Below, in pieces: positions 42,559 through 51,233 of a stretch of 64,000 nt of DNA (position 1 is its first letter; every line of letters starts with the position of its first letter). The stretch spans positions 124,001 to 188,000 of the forward strand of contig NZ_JACXGQ010000006.1 in assembly GCF_022096995.1 (NCBI RefSeq), written 5' to 3'. Under the pieces are notes generated by a model, which was given only the letters and a program-made list of their open reading frames with translations, did no database searches and was not told where the DNA came from. Both the position numbers and the translations under genes were made by a program. The stretch is from Yoonia sp. I 8.24. Its GTDB lineage: Bacteria > Pseudomonadota > Alphaproteobacteria > Rhodobacterales > Rhodobacteraceae.

Positions 42559-43887
42559 TTAATCAGACGGGAGTTCGAAGGCGTCAAGGGATTGGGTGGA
42601 AAGGTCCGGGATAATTGTTTTTCGGGTCCTGTTCATAAAATGGTCGCCCAGTGAAGTTTTTACTTCTTGATTCCCCGCAATGGCTAGGTGATTTAGGCAG
42701 GCTTGCCAGCACATTTGCGGGTCTGGCACGAGGGTGTTTCCTCCGTGCAATTCTTGCATCCTGAACATCGAATCGAGGTTATCGTACTCCAGTTGGTTTG
42801 TACGCGCGAGACCAATCCAAGCCGGTTTGAGAACCTTGATGATCAGCAGCCCCGCAAAAATCTGATATTCTGGACTATCTTCAAAATGTTGACATGGCGT
42901 TACAGCGATTAGCGTTGTCAGTTGTTCAACGTCGCGGAGCGTTAGCGGTATGGCCTGATTAAGCGCACACAAGTAGCTGTTAAATACGCGCCAAGCGTCT
43001 TGGGGGATCGCAAGTTTTTCGGCGATGGTCCCAAAGTGTTCTACCGCATAACCGTGTGACGGCCTGCGATCCGAACCAGCGGGCATAGGCATTCGTACCC
43101 GTACAAACTTATGCAGATACCGATCCGCATCTATCCCTGCCCCATACGTTGCCCTCACACTATTCGCCAATTCTTGCATGTTGGTGCCCAGCACAAAGTG
43201 GACGCCGGGGGTGGCGAAGAAGTGTTTGATGACTTCGAGCATTTGTAGCGCGTAATCGGGGCGGCAGCGGTCGAGTTCGTCGATGACGATGACTAGTTTT
43301 TGTTGTGGCTCGTCTTTTTCGTTTGGCTTTGTGAGTGCCGTGAGGGCGACGCGGAATTCTTCCATTGCAGCGCGGCGCCCGTCTTCTTGTTTCCAATAGG
43401 CTTCGGCAGCTTTTTCAACGTTTTCGGAGGATTGATTGATGAGCGCAGCGGTTAACTCGTCTGCGATTTTGGTGCTTCCTGCGGTTACGACGGCAAGCCC
43501 AGCACGGGCCATCATTGGTAGCAGCTTATACGCTGCTTTTCGTAACCCCGCCAAGAGGGCCGGGGAAGTTTCTTCTTCGTCTAACCTATCTGCCAGCGCC
43601 CCTGTCAGTGCAATCAGTGGACCATCTAGATAGTCATGCTCATACGCGTCGAAATAGAGCGTGGTCGCTTGGTCGGGGTGGGTTTTGAGATGTTCGCCGA
43701 CCCAGCATTTCAAAAACACGGATTTGCCGCTGCCCCAGCCTCCATCAAGGGCGATGACCAGCGGGTCGTCGATGCTTTCGACCAAGTTGGACAGCTTTGT
43801 CGCCATTGGTTTGCGATTTAGCGTGTCGGGTTTAAATATACCATCTTTGTAGAGTTCAATCTTGGGTTCAGGGATCGAGAGTTTCAT
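42559..43887 (-). CDS. KAP family P-loop NTPase
   Basis: A 442-residue KAP NTPase: Walker A 'GGWGSGKS' at 49-56, Walker B 'LVIVIDELDRCRPDYA' at 198-213 (the KAP 'DELDRC' mark), and 'HFVLGTNMQELANSV' after it. A hydrophobic stretch near 123-138 ('LPMMARAGLAVVTAG') may be the single remnant of the membrane insertion found in many KAP proteins. KAP NTPases are linked to membrane-associated signalling and, in several systems, to phage defence; this one has no partner gene, so no role is assigned. Confidence 0.85.
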   Translation of the reverse strand: MKLSIPEPKIELYKDGIFKPDTLNRKPMATKLSNLVESIDDPLVIALDGGWGSGKSVFLKCWVGEHLKTHPDQATTLYFDAYEHDYLDGPLIALTGALADRLDEEETSPALLAGLRKAAYKLLPMMARAGLAVVTAGSTKIADELTAALINQSSENVEKAAEAYWKQEDGRRAAMEEFRVALTALTKPNEKDEPQQKLVIVIDELDRCRPDYALQMLEVIKHFFATPGVHFVLGTNMQELANSVRATYGAGIDADRYLHKFVRVRMPMPAGSDRRPSHGYAVEHFGTIAEKLAIPQDAWRVFNSYLCALNQAIPLTLRDVEQLTTLIAVTPCQHFEDSPEYQIFAGLLIIKVLKPAWIGLARTNQLEYDNLDSMFRMQELHGGNTLVPDPQMCWQACLNHLAIAGNQEVKTSLGDHFMNRTRKTIIPDLSTQSLDAFELPSD

Positions 43888-43968
43888 CTGGGCAACCTTT
43901 CACGCAATATTCGCATAGGTTGTTTACGCTTGGGCCGCCTCCGTCAATGGGGTGCGGCTTGGTAGCAC

Positions 43969-44001
43969 AAAAAAGGCGCGGGCATTGCTGCGCCGCGCCT
44001 T
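43969..44001 (-). terminator. Rho-independent terminator of the PilJ-domain gene
   Basis: On the minus strand AAGGCGCGG pairs with CCGCGCCTT, followed by T6. It lies 25 bp beyond the stop codon at 44026. Confidence 0.8.
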
Positions 44002-44025
44002 CGTTCGTGAGTGGTATTTCGTGGC

Positions 44026-45447
44026 TTACATCAGGCTTTGGACATTGATCCCGAATGTCATTGCGCCGATGGCTTCGCCGGTGTCTGGGTCAACGACGGT
44101 CAGTGATGCTTGGGCTTGGTAGAAGCCGGTGCTGTCATCAAATTCGATTTCGCTGATGTGCAGCGCATCTGGTCCAACGCCGTAGGTCTGCTGGTGCTTG
44201 GCTTCATCGCCCTGCCAGAAGTCAGAGGTTGCCACGCTTTGTGCGACGTTCAAGCCGAGGTAGTCCATGATGAACACTTCAGTCACGAAGCCAGCGGTTT
44301 CTTCTTGGTGCATGCGCAGCCATGCGGACACATCGTTTTCCAAAGCCGTTGTCATCAGTGGTCCACCATCGCCAGAGGCTTCTGCCCGCCACTGCTGGTC
44401 AAGCGCGATCACGGCATCTTCGGCCATGCCAGCGTTGGTGATGTTTTGTGCTTTGACTGCGTCGATCACGCGTGGGTCCGCAGCCCAAGTCCGCAGCTCT
44501 GCATCAACATATGCCTCGAGCGGGACTCGGAAGGTGCCTTTTTTGCCCGGTGCGGCGATCAGATACAGCGTGATGATGTTGTTCATCTCAAGCACGAGTT
44601 CAGTCGTGAGTGCATTTGAGGCGATGACGTCCTCGGGTGTTGCCGCGTGTACTTCCCCCAGGATTTCGTCGTAGATCACACGGTTTTCTTGCCAAGCGGC
44701 ATGGGCCTTGTCCAGTTCCGCTTGGACCATTTCATTTGGCGGTGGGTTGATCCCCGCAGCAGGCAGCCCGTCGCGCAATGCGTTCAAAGTCAGATCGAAC
44801 GTTTCGACTGTATCTGCCAGTTCAAGGCGCGCCTCTTCGAGGTGGATCCCATGCGCAAGTTCGCAGGTCGCGCGTGTCATGCGGTGTGCCAACATACGTT
44901 GACGGCCCGCAAAGTTCAGCACAGTTGCATCGCTTTGTAGCAATTCCTGCGGGTTGGTGTATTCGCCGGAAATGTCGGCGGCCATGATGTCTGTTTGCTC
45001 AAAAAGCGCGTGGTAGCCTTCGGTGATGATCGCGACTTCTTCGTCTGTTGCGGTCCCTTCAAGCATATGAAGCGAGGCGGCCTCCATCGGGTCCCAAAGT
45101 TCATGCGTTTTTGCGATCGCTTGCAAAATCCGTGGTGTGGTTTCTTCGCCGGGCATCCCTAGCGCGCGGTCGCCATGCTCTAACCCATGCAAGATCGCGT
45201 CAAAATAGTCGTGAACGTGCTGAAGATCGACGCGCGCGGTTTCTTGGTCATATGTGCCGTCATAGCGGCAGCTCGCAGAGGCAAGGGCTTCGGTCATGCC
45301 GCGTAGTGCAAAGGCGCGGTTTACCCGGGCCTTGCCACCGTCATAAAGGGCGGGGTCAAGCGATTGCGCTTGTGGGGCAGTCGCACCGAGCGTCATCAGC
45401 GCAATACAAGCTGTGCCCAACAGTTTGGTGGTTTTAAAAGGTGTCAT
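44026..45447 (-). CDS. Secreted protein with PilJ-type sensor repeats and C-terminal Cache-like domain
   Basis: A 473-residue exported protein; signal peptide 1-27 ('MTPFKTTKLLGTACIALMTL' then 'ATAPQAQ'). Two type IV pili methyl-accepting (PilJ/NarX-like) helical units can be seen: a weak one near 38-60 and a good one with 'NFAGRQRMLAHRMTRATCELA', of which the core is 'GRQRMLAHRM'. The C-terminal 170 residues resemble a Cache/PAS-like sensor ('VSAWLRMHQEETAGFVTEVF', 'GFYQAQASLTVVDPDTGEAI'). No membrane anchor, HAMP, kinase or methyl-accepting domain follows, so it must pass any signal to another protein. Next to the PstS-OmpA gene. Confidence 0.75.
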   Translation of the reverse strand: MTPFKTTKLLGTACIALMTLGATAPQAQSLDPALYDGGKARVNRAFALRGMTEALASASCRYDGTYDQETARVDLQHVHDYFDAILHGLEHGDRALGMPGEETTPRILQAIAKTHELWDPMEAASLHMLEGTATDEEVAIITEGYHALFEQTDIMAADISGEYTNPQELLQSDATVLNFAGRQRMLAHRMTRATCELAHGIHLEEARLELADTVETFDLTLNALRDGLPAAGINPPPNEMVQAELDKAHAAWQENRVIYDEILGEVHAATPEDVIASNALTTELVLEMNNIITLYLIAAPGKKGTFRVPLEAYVDAELRTWAADPRVIDAVKAQNITNAGMAEDAVIALDQQWRAEASGDGGPLMTTALENDVSAWLRMHQEETAGFVTEVFIMDYLGLNVAQSVATSDFWQGDEAKHQQTYGVGPDALHISEIEFDDSTGFYQAQASLTVVDPDTGEAIGAMTFGINVQSLM

Positions 45448-45615
45448 CGTAAACTCCTATGCGTCGCCAGATTTGCATGCCACAGGCTGCGTCTGGCAGT
45501 CGTGTTTGAGGATCTGCGTTCCGGTCGCCGTAGGCATCCAAAAGATGCGGCATCAAAGCAGCGCGCGCATGGCGTGCACTAATCGGGAATTAACAGAGAG
45601 AATAGGGGAAATGGT

Positions 45616-45639
45616 GGCGGGCGCTGGGGTGCGCCCGCC
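45616..45639 (-). terminator. Hairpin downstream of PstS-OmpA gene
   Basis: GGCGGGCGC (45616-45624) and GCGCCCGCC (45631-45639), 9-bp perfect GC-rich stem 8 bp past the stop codon. No T-run. Confidence 0.6.
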
Positions 45640-45646
45640 CGATGGT

Positions 45647-47239
45647 TTAGCCGTTCGCGGCTTCGATCCATACTTCAACGCGGCGGTTGATCTGGCGTTC
45701 GTTTTCAGAGTTGTTACACGCTGATGGTGAAATTTCACCGTAGCCCGCTGTTTCCATTTCAATTCCGGCCAAGCGATCGCCCGCTATGTTTTGCAATTCG
45801 GCACGTACTTGTTCCGCACGTGATTGCGACAAAGTCCGGTTGCTGTCGAAAGCGCCCACATCGTCTGTGAACCCAACGAACATGATCTTGGTGCCTTCAG
45901 GCTGCGTTTCCAGGTAATCTGTCAAACGCTCAAGGTTCAAGATGCCGCGCTCATCAAGGTTTTGGGACCCGGTGCGGAAGCGGAATGTTGTTGACAGGCG
46001 GTCATAGTCAACCATCTGCGACAGCATTTCGCGCATGAAGCCGCCTTCGTAGGCATCGGCACTTGGGTCAAGCAGCGCACGTGCACGGCCACCATCAAGT
46101 GTTTGTGCCCGACGGTCGATGCCAAGGTCGATGAACCCGGCTTTGGCGATCACTTCGTCTGCAGCTTCGGATTCAGCGTAGTGGATGAAATCCATTGTGG
46201 CTGTATCTGCGGTATCGTCACGTGTGTAGAGATATAGCAACCGTTGCAACGCATATTCTTGTGTCCGCGCCGAGAACGCGTCAGGTGTCATTGTGATCCC
46301 GCAATCGTTCACCAATGTCAGCGCGCTTGCACCACGTTGGAACGCATAGCCCACAAAGCCGATGGCCGTTTCATCTGCGTTGATTTGTGCAGCCATTTCG
46401 TTGTTCCCAGGAACAACGATGGTGTCTGACAAAGGCGCAGGGACCTGATCGCCATATACACCGTTCATAAAGACTGCGCGGGTACCAGAATCAGCGGGGC
46501 GATCAACCAATGTGATAACAGCGTCTTCGCCACCCAATTCCGACCAGTTCGAAATCGCGCCGCTATAAATACCGCGGAGTTGCTCCATCGTGACCGTTTT
46601 CACAGGGTTGTCTGGGTGTGTGATGACAACCAAGCTATCGACCGCAATGATGTGTTCGCTATCGATGCTGACCATATTGCCTGCGCCATCAGCACGCAGG
46701 GCACGTGCTTCATCAGGTGTGATACGGCGGGATGCCATGCCGACCTGTGCTGAGCGGTCCAGCAACGTTCTAAACGCATCGCTAGAACCAGTGGACGTTA
46801 CAAGGTAAGATCCCAACGGATCACCAAAACCTTCGTCACCAACCAATTCGGTGATGAACTGGCCGTCCGTACCTGTACCAGTTTGTGTCGCGTCGGCGTT
46901 CAGGTTTGCACCGTAACCAGAAAGCAGCAACGGCATCACACCAAGACCAATCGTATCAGACCCAGCGATGTTGATGTCCGCATCGGCGGTTCCAAAGGTC
47001 GGACAGTCCGCACCCTCACAGCTCACGCGTGATGCTGCGATACGTAGTTCGCCAAGTGCTGTACGGATGACGTAGTTGTTATCTGTGAAAGAGACGAACT
47101 CACCTACAAGGTTAACCGTGCCGTCAGCGGACTTTAGCGAAACTTCGCCAGCCATTGTCGCGGCGGGAGTAATGAGCGCGGCCGACAGTGCCGTCGCTGA
47201 AACTAGATTTTGGTAAGATTTAAAGACGCTAAGGCCCAT
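45647..47239 (-). CDS. PstS-like substrate-binding / OmpA fusion protein
   Basis: A 530-residue periplasmic protein in three parts. A signal peptide (1-30) is followed by a 50-residue module (31-80) with Cys74 and Cys79. Residues 86-360 form a PstS-like phosphate-binding domain ('INIAGSDTIGLGVMPLLLSG', 'RPADSGTRAVFMNGVYG', 'NNEMAAQINADETAIGFVGY'). The C-terminal OmpA peptidoglycan-binding domain ends with 'FVGFTDDVGAFDSNRTLSQS' and 'INRRVEVWIE'. It likely binds a phosphate-like ligand while tethered to the cell wall; no Pst permease is present nearby. GGAGAA lies 5 nt before ATG 47239. The 31-80 module matches that of the TRAP-type gene at 1-980. Confidence 0.88.
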   Translation of the reverse strand: MGLSVFKSYQNLVSATALSAALITPAATMAGEVSLKSADGTVNLVGEFVSFTDNNYVIRTALGELRIAASRVSCEGADCPTFGTADADINIAGSDTIGLGVMPLLLSGYGANLNADATQTGTGTDGQFITELVGDEGFGDPLGSYLVTSTGSSDAFRTLLDRSAQVGMASRRITPDEARALRADGAGNMVSIDSEHIIAVDSLVVITHPDNPVKTVTMEQLRGIYSGAISNWSELGGEDAVITLVDRPADSGTRAVFMNGVYGDQVPAPLSDTIVVPGNNEMAAQINADETAIGFVGYAFQRGASALTLVNDCGITMTPDAFSARTQEYALQRLLYLYTRDDTADTATMDFIHYAESEAADEVIAKAGFIDLGIDRRAQTLDGGRARALLDPSADAYEGGFMREMLSQMVDYDRLSTTFRFRTGSQNLDERGILNLERLTDYLETQPEGTKIMFVGFTDDVGAFDSNRTLSQSRAEQVRAELQNIAGDRLAGIEMETAGYGEISPSACNNSENERQINRRVEVWIEAANG

Positions 47240-47809
47240 GATTGTTCTCCATAACTCGTTGTTCAAACTGTAAAAATCTATGAGCATATTTCCGCCCAAT
47301 GGTGACTAAAAACAACCTATACTTTTGTATAAGCAGACTGCCCTAATTCCGAGTACTATCGCTGGTTGTTTTTTTACTGTATAATCAAAAAGATTCGTAA
47401 TCGTTTTAGGCTTCGGTCGTGCGTTTCTGCAGGCGGGACGGTGAAAGAAAAGTAATCCCATCTAAATCTCGTTATCTTAAGGTGCTGATTTAGATTGTTA
47501 ATTGCTCCCTGCATTATAGGGCTCGATGGTCATCAGTAATAATTTACTATTTTAGTGTGGTTTTCCTGACACGCTATTGGAAATAGTGCGAAATACCCGC
47601 TATGGGTGAATTTATGTCATCAATGTGTTCGTGGAAGGGGTGGCCGGCGCGTGAATGACGGTAAAAAAGGCGAGTCCCTGCAATTAGAGCATGGCAAGTG
47701 ATGCCTTTGAGACGAGGAATCGTATCTGCGTAACTGCCAAGGGTAGTGTAAATACCAAAAAAGGCCCCACCTTTCGGTGAGGCCTTTTCGAAAACGGTCT
47801 TATCAAGGC
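47240..47809. other. 570-bp gene-free AT-rich spacer
   Basis: No convincing ORF or RNA gene on either strand. It holds the promoter and leader of the PstS-OmpA gene on the left and the terminator of the BMP gene on the right. Inverted arms AAAAACAACC (47308-47317) and GGTTGTTTTT (47363-47372) enclose TATAC/GTATA arms. The middle shows nothing I can name. Confidence 0.5.
47764..47790 (-). terminator. Rho-independent terminator of the purine transporter operon
   Basis: On the minus strand AAGGCCTCACC pairs with GGTGGGGCCTT around GAAA, followed by TTTT. It lies 20 bp past the stop codon of the BMP gene. Confidence 0.85.
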
Positions 47810-48883
47810 TTATTGTGGGATATCGCCTGTCAGACCTTCAACGTAAAAGCTCATGCCGGCCAATGTGCCGTCGTCAGCTGTTTCACCATCAGCCAACCAT
47901 GCAGAACCGTCTTGTTTGTTCAGCGGGCCTGTGAAGGCATGGTATTCGCCAGATGCGAGGCTATCGCGGAGCGCTTCAGCGGATGCTTTCACGTCAGCAG
48001 GCACCGCGTCAGAGATTTCACCGATGCCAACCATGCCAGCGCCGATACCATCCCAAGTGTTTGTGCTTTCCCATGTGCCGTCCATGACAGCTTGGGTCCG
48101 GGCGATGTAATAAGGTGCCCAGTCATCGATGATGGAGGATACCCGTGGGAACGGGCCGAATTCAGCCATGTCGGACGCCTGACCAAATGTCACAACGTTG
48201 CCAGCAGCCTGTGCTGCGGCTTGTGGTGCGGTTGAATCAGTGTGCTGCAAGATCACATCAGCGCCTTGTTCGATCAGAACACTTGCGGCTTCAGCTTCTT
48301 TTGCAGGGTCAAACCATGTGTAGGCCCAAACGATTTTGAACTCGACGTCAGGGTTTACAGCCTTGGCATGGATATAGGCAGAGTTGATACCACGGATAAC
48401 TTCGGGAATTGGGAATGACCCGATATAGCCGATCACGTTGCTTTCGGTCATTTGACCCGCAATGTGACCCTGTACCGCGCGGCCTTCATAGAAGCGTGCA
48501 GAATAGACAGACACGTTGTCGGCTTGCTTATAGCCTGTCGCGTGTTCAAACATCACGTCAGGGAATTTTTCTGCGACATTGATGGTTGGGTCCATGTAAC
48601 CGAATGATGTGGTAAAGATCAGGTCAGCACCGCCAAGTGCCATCTGCTGCATAACGCGTTCAGCGTCTGCACCTTCTGGAACGCTTTCAACGAACACAGT
48701 TTCAACCGCGTCGCCGAATTCTTCTTCAACAGCCAAGCGGCCTTGGTTGTGCTCATATGTCCAGCCGCCGTCGCCGACAGGCCCAACATAGATAAAGCCA
48801 ACCTTGGTTGGGTCGTCAGCAAAAGCTGTCGTTGAAAGGCTCGCGGCAAGCGTTGCCCCTGCCAATATTGTTTTCATTGTCAT
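47810..48883 (-). CDS. BMP-family (PnrA-like) purine nucleoside binding protein
   Basis: Periplasmic receptor of a nucleoside/purine ABC importer. 357 residues; signal peptide of about 22 residues ending 'STTAFA'. Family marks: 'KVGFIYVGPVGDGGWTYEHN', 'YEGRAVQGHIAGQMT', 'VIGYIGSFPIPEVIRGIN' and 'ADVILQHTDSTAPQAAA'. AAGGGG lies 7 nt before ATG 48883. Last gene of the xdhABC-transporter operon, followed by a strong terminator. The operon points to purines as ligand. Confidence 0.9.
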   Translation of the reverse strand: MTMKTILAGATLAASLSTTAFADDPTKVGFIYVGPVGDGGWTYEHNQGRLAVEEEFGDAVETVFVESVPEGADAERVMQQMALGGADLIFTTSFGYMDPTINVAEKFPDVMFEHATGYKQADNVSVYSARFYEGRAVQGHIAGQMTESNVIGYIGSFPIPEVIRGINSAYIHAKAVNPDVEFKIVWAYTWFDPAKEAEAASVLIEQGADVILQHTDSTAPQAAAQAAGNVVTFGQASDMAEFGPFPRVSSIIDDWAPYYIARTQAVMDGTWESTNTWDGIGAGMVGIGEISDAVPADVKASAEALRDSLASGEYHAFTGPLNKQDGSAWLADGETADDGTLAGMSFYVEGLTGDIPQ

Positions 48884-48907
48884 AAGATATCCCCTTGGTG
48901 GTGTGCC

Positions 48908-49822
48908 TCAACGTGAGGCGTGAAAAGATTGGCCCAGTGAACCTGGCGCACGTCCAGCCCGCATAATAACCAGAACGGCGATGGTTGCCAGATAGGGCGA
49001 CATGGAAAGATATTCGACCGGGATCGCCATTCCCGCTGCTTGTAGGTTTAGCTGTAGAACAGTCACGCCGCCAAATAAATAGGCGCCCAGCAAAAGCCGC
49101 ATGGGCTTCCAGCTTGCAAAGACCACAATCGCCAGCGCGATCCAGCCCGCACCTGCGGTCATACCTTCGGTCCATTGTGGTACACGCACGAGGCTTAGGT
49201 ACGCCCCGCCAAGCCCCGCACAGGCCCCGCCGAACATAATCGCCAGCATCCGCACCCGTACAACATGATAGCCGAGCGCATGGGCGGCTTCGTGGTTTTC
49301 ACCGACCGCGCGCAGGATCAGCCCCGCGCGGCTGTATTTCAGGAACGCCCAAACGGCGACGACAATCGCCAGCCCGACATAGACCATCGGATCATGCTGA
49401 AACACGATTGGTCCGATCACCGGAATGTCGCCGAGCAATGGAATATGCCAATCTGGGAACTCGGGTGCTTTGATCCCGATATAGTTTTGCCCCATTAGCG
49501 CCGATAGGCCTAACCCGAATAGGGTCAGCGCAAGCCCGGTGGCGACTTGGTTCGCCAGCAAAAACTGTGTCAGGAACCCGAATAACAATGACAGCATCGC
49601 GCCGCCGATTGCCGCACCTATAAACCCTAGCAAGGGCGACCCGGTATTCACCGCGACGATAAATCCGCAGACCGCGCCGGTGATCATCATGCCTTCAACG
49701 CCAAGGTTCAAAACCCCCGCGCGTTCCACGATCAATTCGCCGACGGCAGCCAGAATGATCGGGGTCGCCGCCACCATAAGCGAGGCGAGCAGAAGGACGG
49801 GGTTGATTGCTGAGAGGTCCAT
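48908..49822 (-). CDS. Purine/nucleoside ABC transporter permease (second)
   Basis: A 304-residue inner-membrane permease of the BPD_transp_2 class, eight to ten helices, with 'AVGELIVERAGVLNLGVEGMMITGA' as its hallmark (core 'ERAGVLNLGVEGMM') and 'RAVGENHEAAHALGYHVVRVR' as coupling helix. It pairs with the permease at 50154-51233. Its ATG shares one base with the stop of a small membrane gene (TAATG). Confidence 0.92.
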   Translation of the reverse strand: MDLSAINPVLLLASLMVAATPIILAAVGELIVERAGVLNLGVEGMMITGAVCGFIVAVNTGSPLLGFIGAAIGGAMLSLLFGFLTQFLLANQVATGLALTLFGLGLSALMGQNYIGIKAPEFPDWHIPLLGDIPVIGPIVFQHDPMVYVGLAIVVAVWAFLKYSRAGLILRAVGENHEAAHALGYHVVRVRMLAIMFGGACAGLGGAYLSLVRVPQWTEGMTAGAGWIALAIVVFASWKPMRLLLGAYLFGGVTVLQLNLQAAGMAIPVEYLSMSPYLATIAVLVIMRAGRAPGSLGQSFHASR

Positions 49823-50157
49823 TAAATAATCTCCAGCAATTGACCGACCAAAACAAAAGAAACGATAAAGCTAATTAGCAAACCAAGAGCGCCAACATGA
49901 CGCTTCGCACGAAGTTCATTCGTATCATGCGAAACTGCGCCAGGTTCTGAAGCGGCGGATTTCCTGTGCAACCCAATCCCATATTCCAGAAGTAACCACA
50001 GCAATTGCACAGCAATGAATCCCCATGCGATGAATGCGAAATCAGTAAATAGAACTAGTGCAATCATGGCTAAAGCGAAACCTGTCATCAGCTCAGTCAA
50101 AAAGCTCATGGCGGCGACCACACTGCTAACTAGGTTAGTAAATTGAGTCCCGATCAT
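49822..50157 (-). CDS. Small membrane protein inside the purine ABC transporter operon
   Basis: A 111-residue protein with three hydrophobic stretches (about 20-40, 42-62 and 88-109) and a charged loop at 65-85. No family recognised. Its ATG overlaps the upstream permease stop (ATGA) and its TAA overlaps the downstream permease ATG, so it is tightly coupled to both. BMP-type importers normally have binding protein, ATPase and two permeases only, so this is a candidate accessory subunit. Confidence 0.7.
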   Translation of the reverse strand: MIGTQFTNLVSSVVAAMSFLTELMTGFALAMIALVLFTDFAFIAWGFIAVQLLWLLLEYGIGLHRKSAASEPGAVSHDTNELRAKRHVGALGLLISFIVSFVLVGQLLEII

Positions 50158-51233
50158 ATTGTCGCCCCTTTGCCAAACCGCAGGCGGTAATTTGTAAGCA
50201 CATCCACCATCAGCAAGAAGAACAGCAGCATCCCTTGCATCAATTGGATCGCGGCACCGGGTAGGCCGAGGTTGGACTGCGCGATTTCGCCGCCGATGTA
50301 AGTAAGTGCCATGAGGCCTGCAGCCAGTAGAATGCCGATAGGATGGAGCCGACCGAGGAAGGCGACGATGATAGCGGTGAACCCGTAGCCCACGTTGAAA
50401 TCAATGCTGATCTGGCCTGCGGGGCCTGCGACTTCGAACAGCCCAGCGGCCCCGGCGAGCCCGCCTGAAATTCCCATGCACACCAGCACCAGAAGTTTCG
50501 GGTTCACGCCAGCGAAACGGGCGGCACGCGGGCTTTGCCCGGCAAGGCGCACGTTAAACCCAAACTGGTGGCGTGAAAGGGTGACATAGGCAAAGATCAC
50601 CGCGATCATCGCCGCGACCACACCCCAGTGCATGCCTGCATTTTCGGAAATCCAACTGCTTGCGCTATCGTATTTGGCAAGGTTACGTGATCCGGGGAAA
50701 CCCATACCGTCTGGATTGCGCAACGCGCCAAGCGCCATGGACGCCAGCAATTGTTCGGCCACGTAGACCAGCATTAAGGATACAAGAATTTCATTGGTGT
50801 CGAATTTGACCTTCAATATCCCCGGGATCAGCGCCCACAACGTGCCGCCCAGCACCCCTGCAATGACCATCAACGGAAAGATAAGGAACGATTCCGTTGG
50901 ATAGAAGGCGAGCCCGACAGCCGCGCCGCAGATGGCACCGACGATATACTGGCCCTCGGCCCCGATATTCCAGATGCCAGCGCGAAACCCGAACGACAGC
51001 CCAATCGCAATGAGCGCAAGCGGCGCACCTTTGATCAGCAGTTGCGGGCGGTAGAACCATGCGAATTCAGAAAACAGCGGGTCAAAGAAAATCGTGCGGA
51101 TTGTCTCAATCGGGGCCTTGCCCAGAGCCGCAAACAAAAGCCCGCCGCAAATCATCGTCAAGACCACGGCCAATAGTGGCGCGGCCAATGTCCATGCTTT
51201 GGAAGGTTGGGGGCGTTTTTCAAGCATCAACAT
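50154..51233 (-). CDS. Purine/nucleoside ABC transporter permease (first)
   Basis: A 359-residue permease of the BPD_transp_2 class with an N-terminal helix and about nine more. 'FRAGIWNIGAEGQYIVGA' is the hallmark sequence and 'RLAGQSPRAARFAGVN' the coupling segment. Start ATG 51233 with GGAGG 6 nt upstream; the ATG at 51227 is too far. It overlaps the ATPase gene by 14 bp. Confidence 0.92.
   Translation of the reverse strand: MLMLEKRPQPSKAWTLAAPLLAVVLTMICGGLLFAALGKAPIETIRTIFFDPLFSEFAWFYRPQLLIKGAPLALIAIGLSFGFRAGIWNIGAEGQYIVGAICGAAVGLAFYPTESFLIFPLMVIAGVLGGTLWALIPGILKVKFDTNEILVSLMLVYVAEQLLASMALGALRNPDGMGFPGSRNLAKYDSASSWISENAGMHWGVVAAMIAVIFAYVTLSRHQFGFNVRLAGQSPRAARFAGVNPKLLVLVCMGISGGLAGAAGLFEVAGPAGQISIDFNVGYGFTAIIVAFLGRLHPIGILLAAGLMALTYIGGEIAQSNLGLPGAAIQLMQGMLLFFLLMVDVLTNYRLRFGKGATI

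Noticed and set aside
42559..45447. KAP NTPase and PilJ-type gene as one defence island
   Set aside because: A strong terminator (43969-44001) separates them, and no nuclease, toxin or integrase is present.
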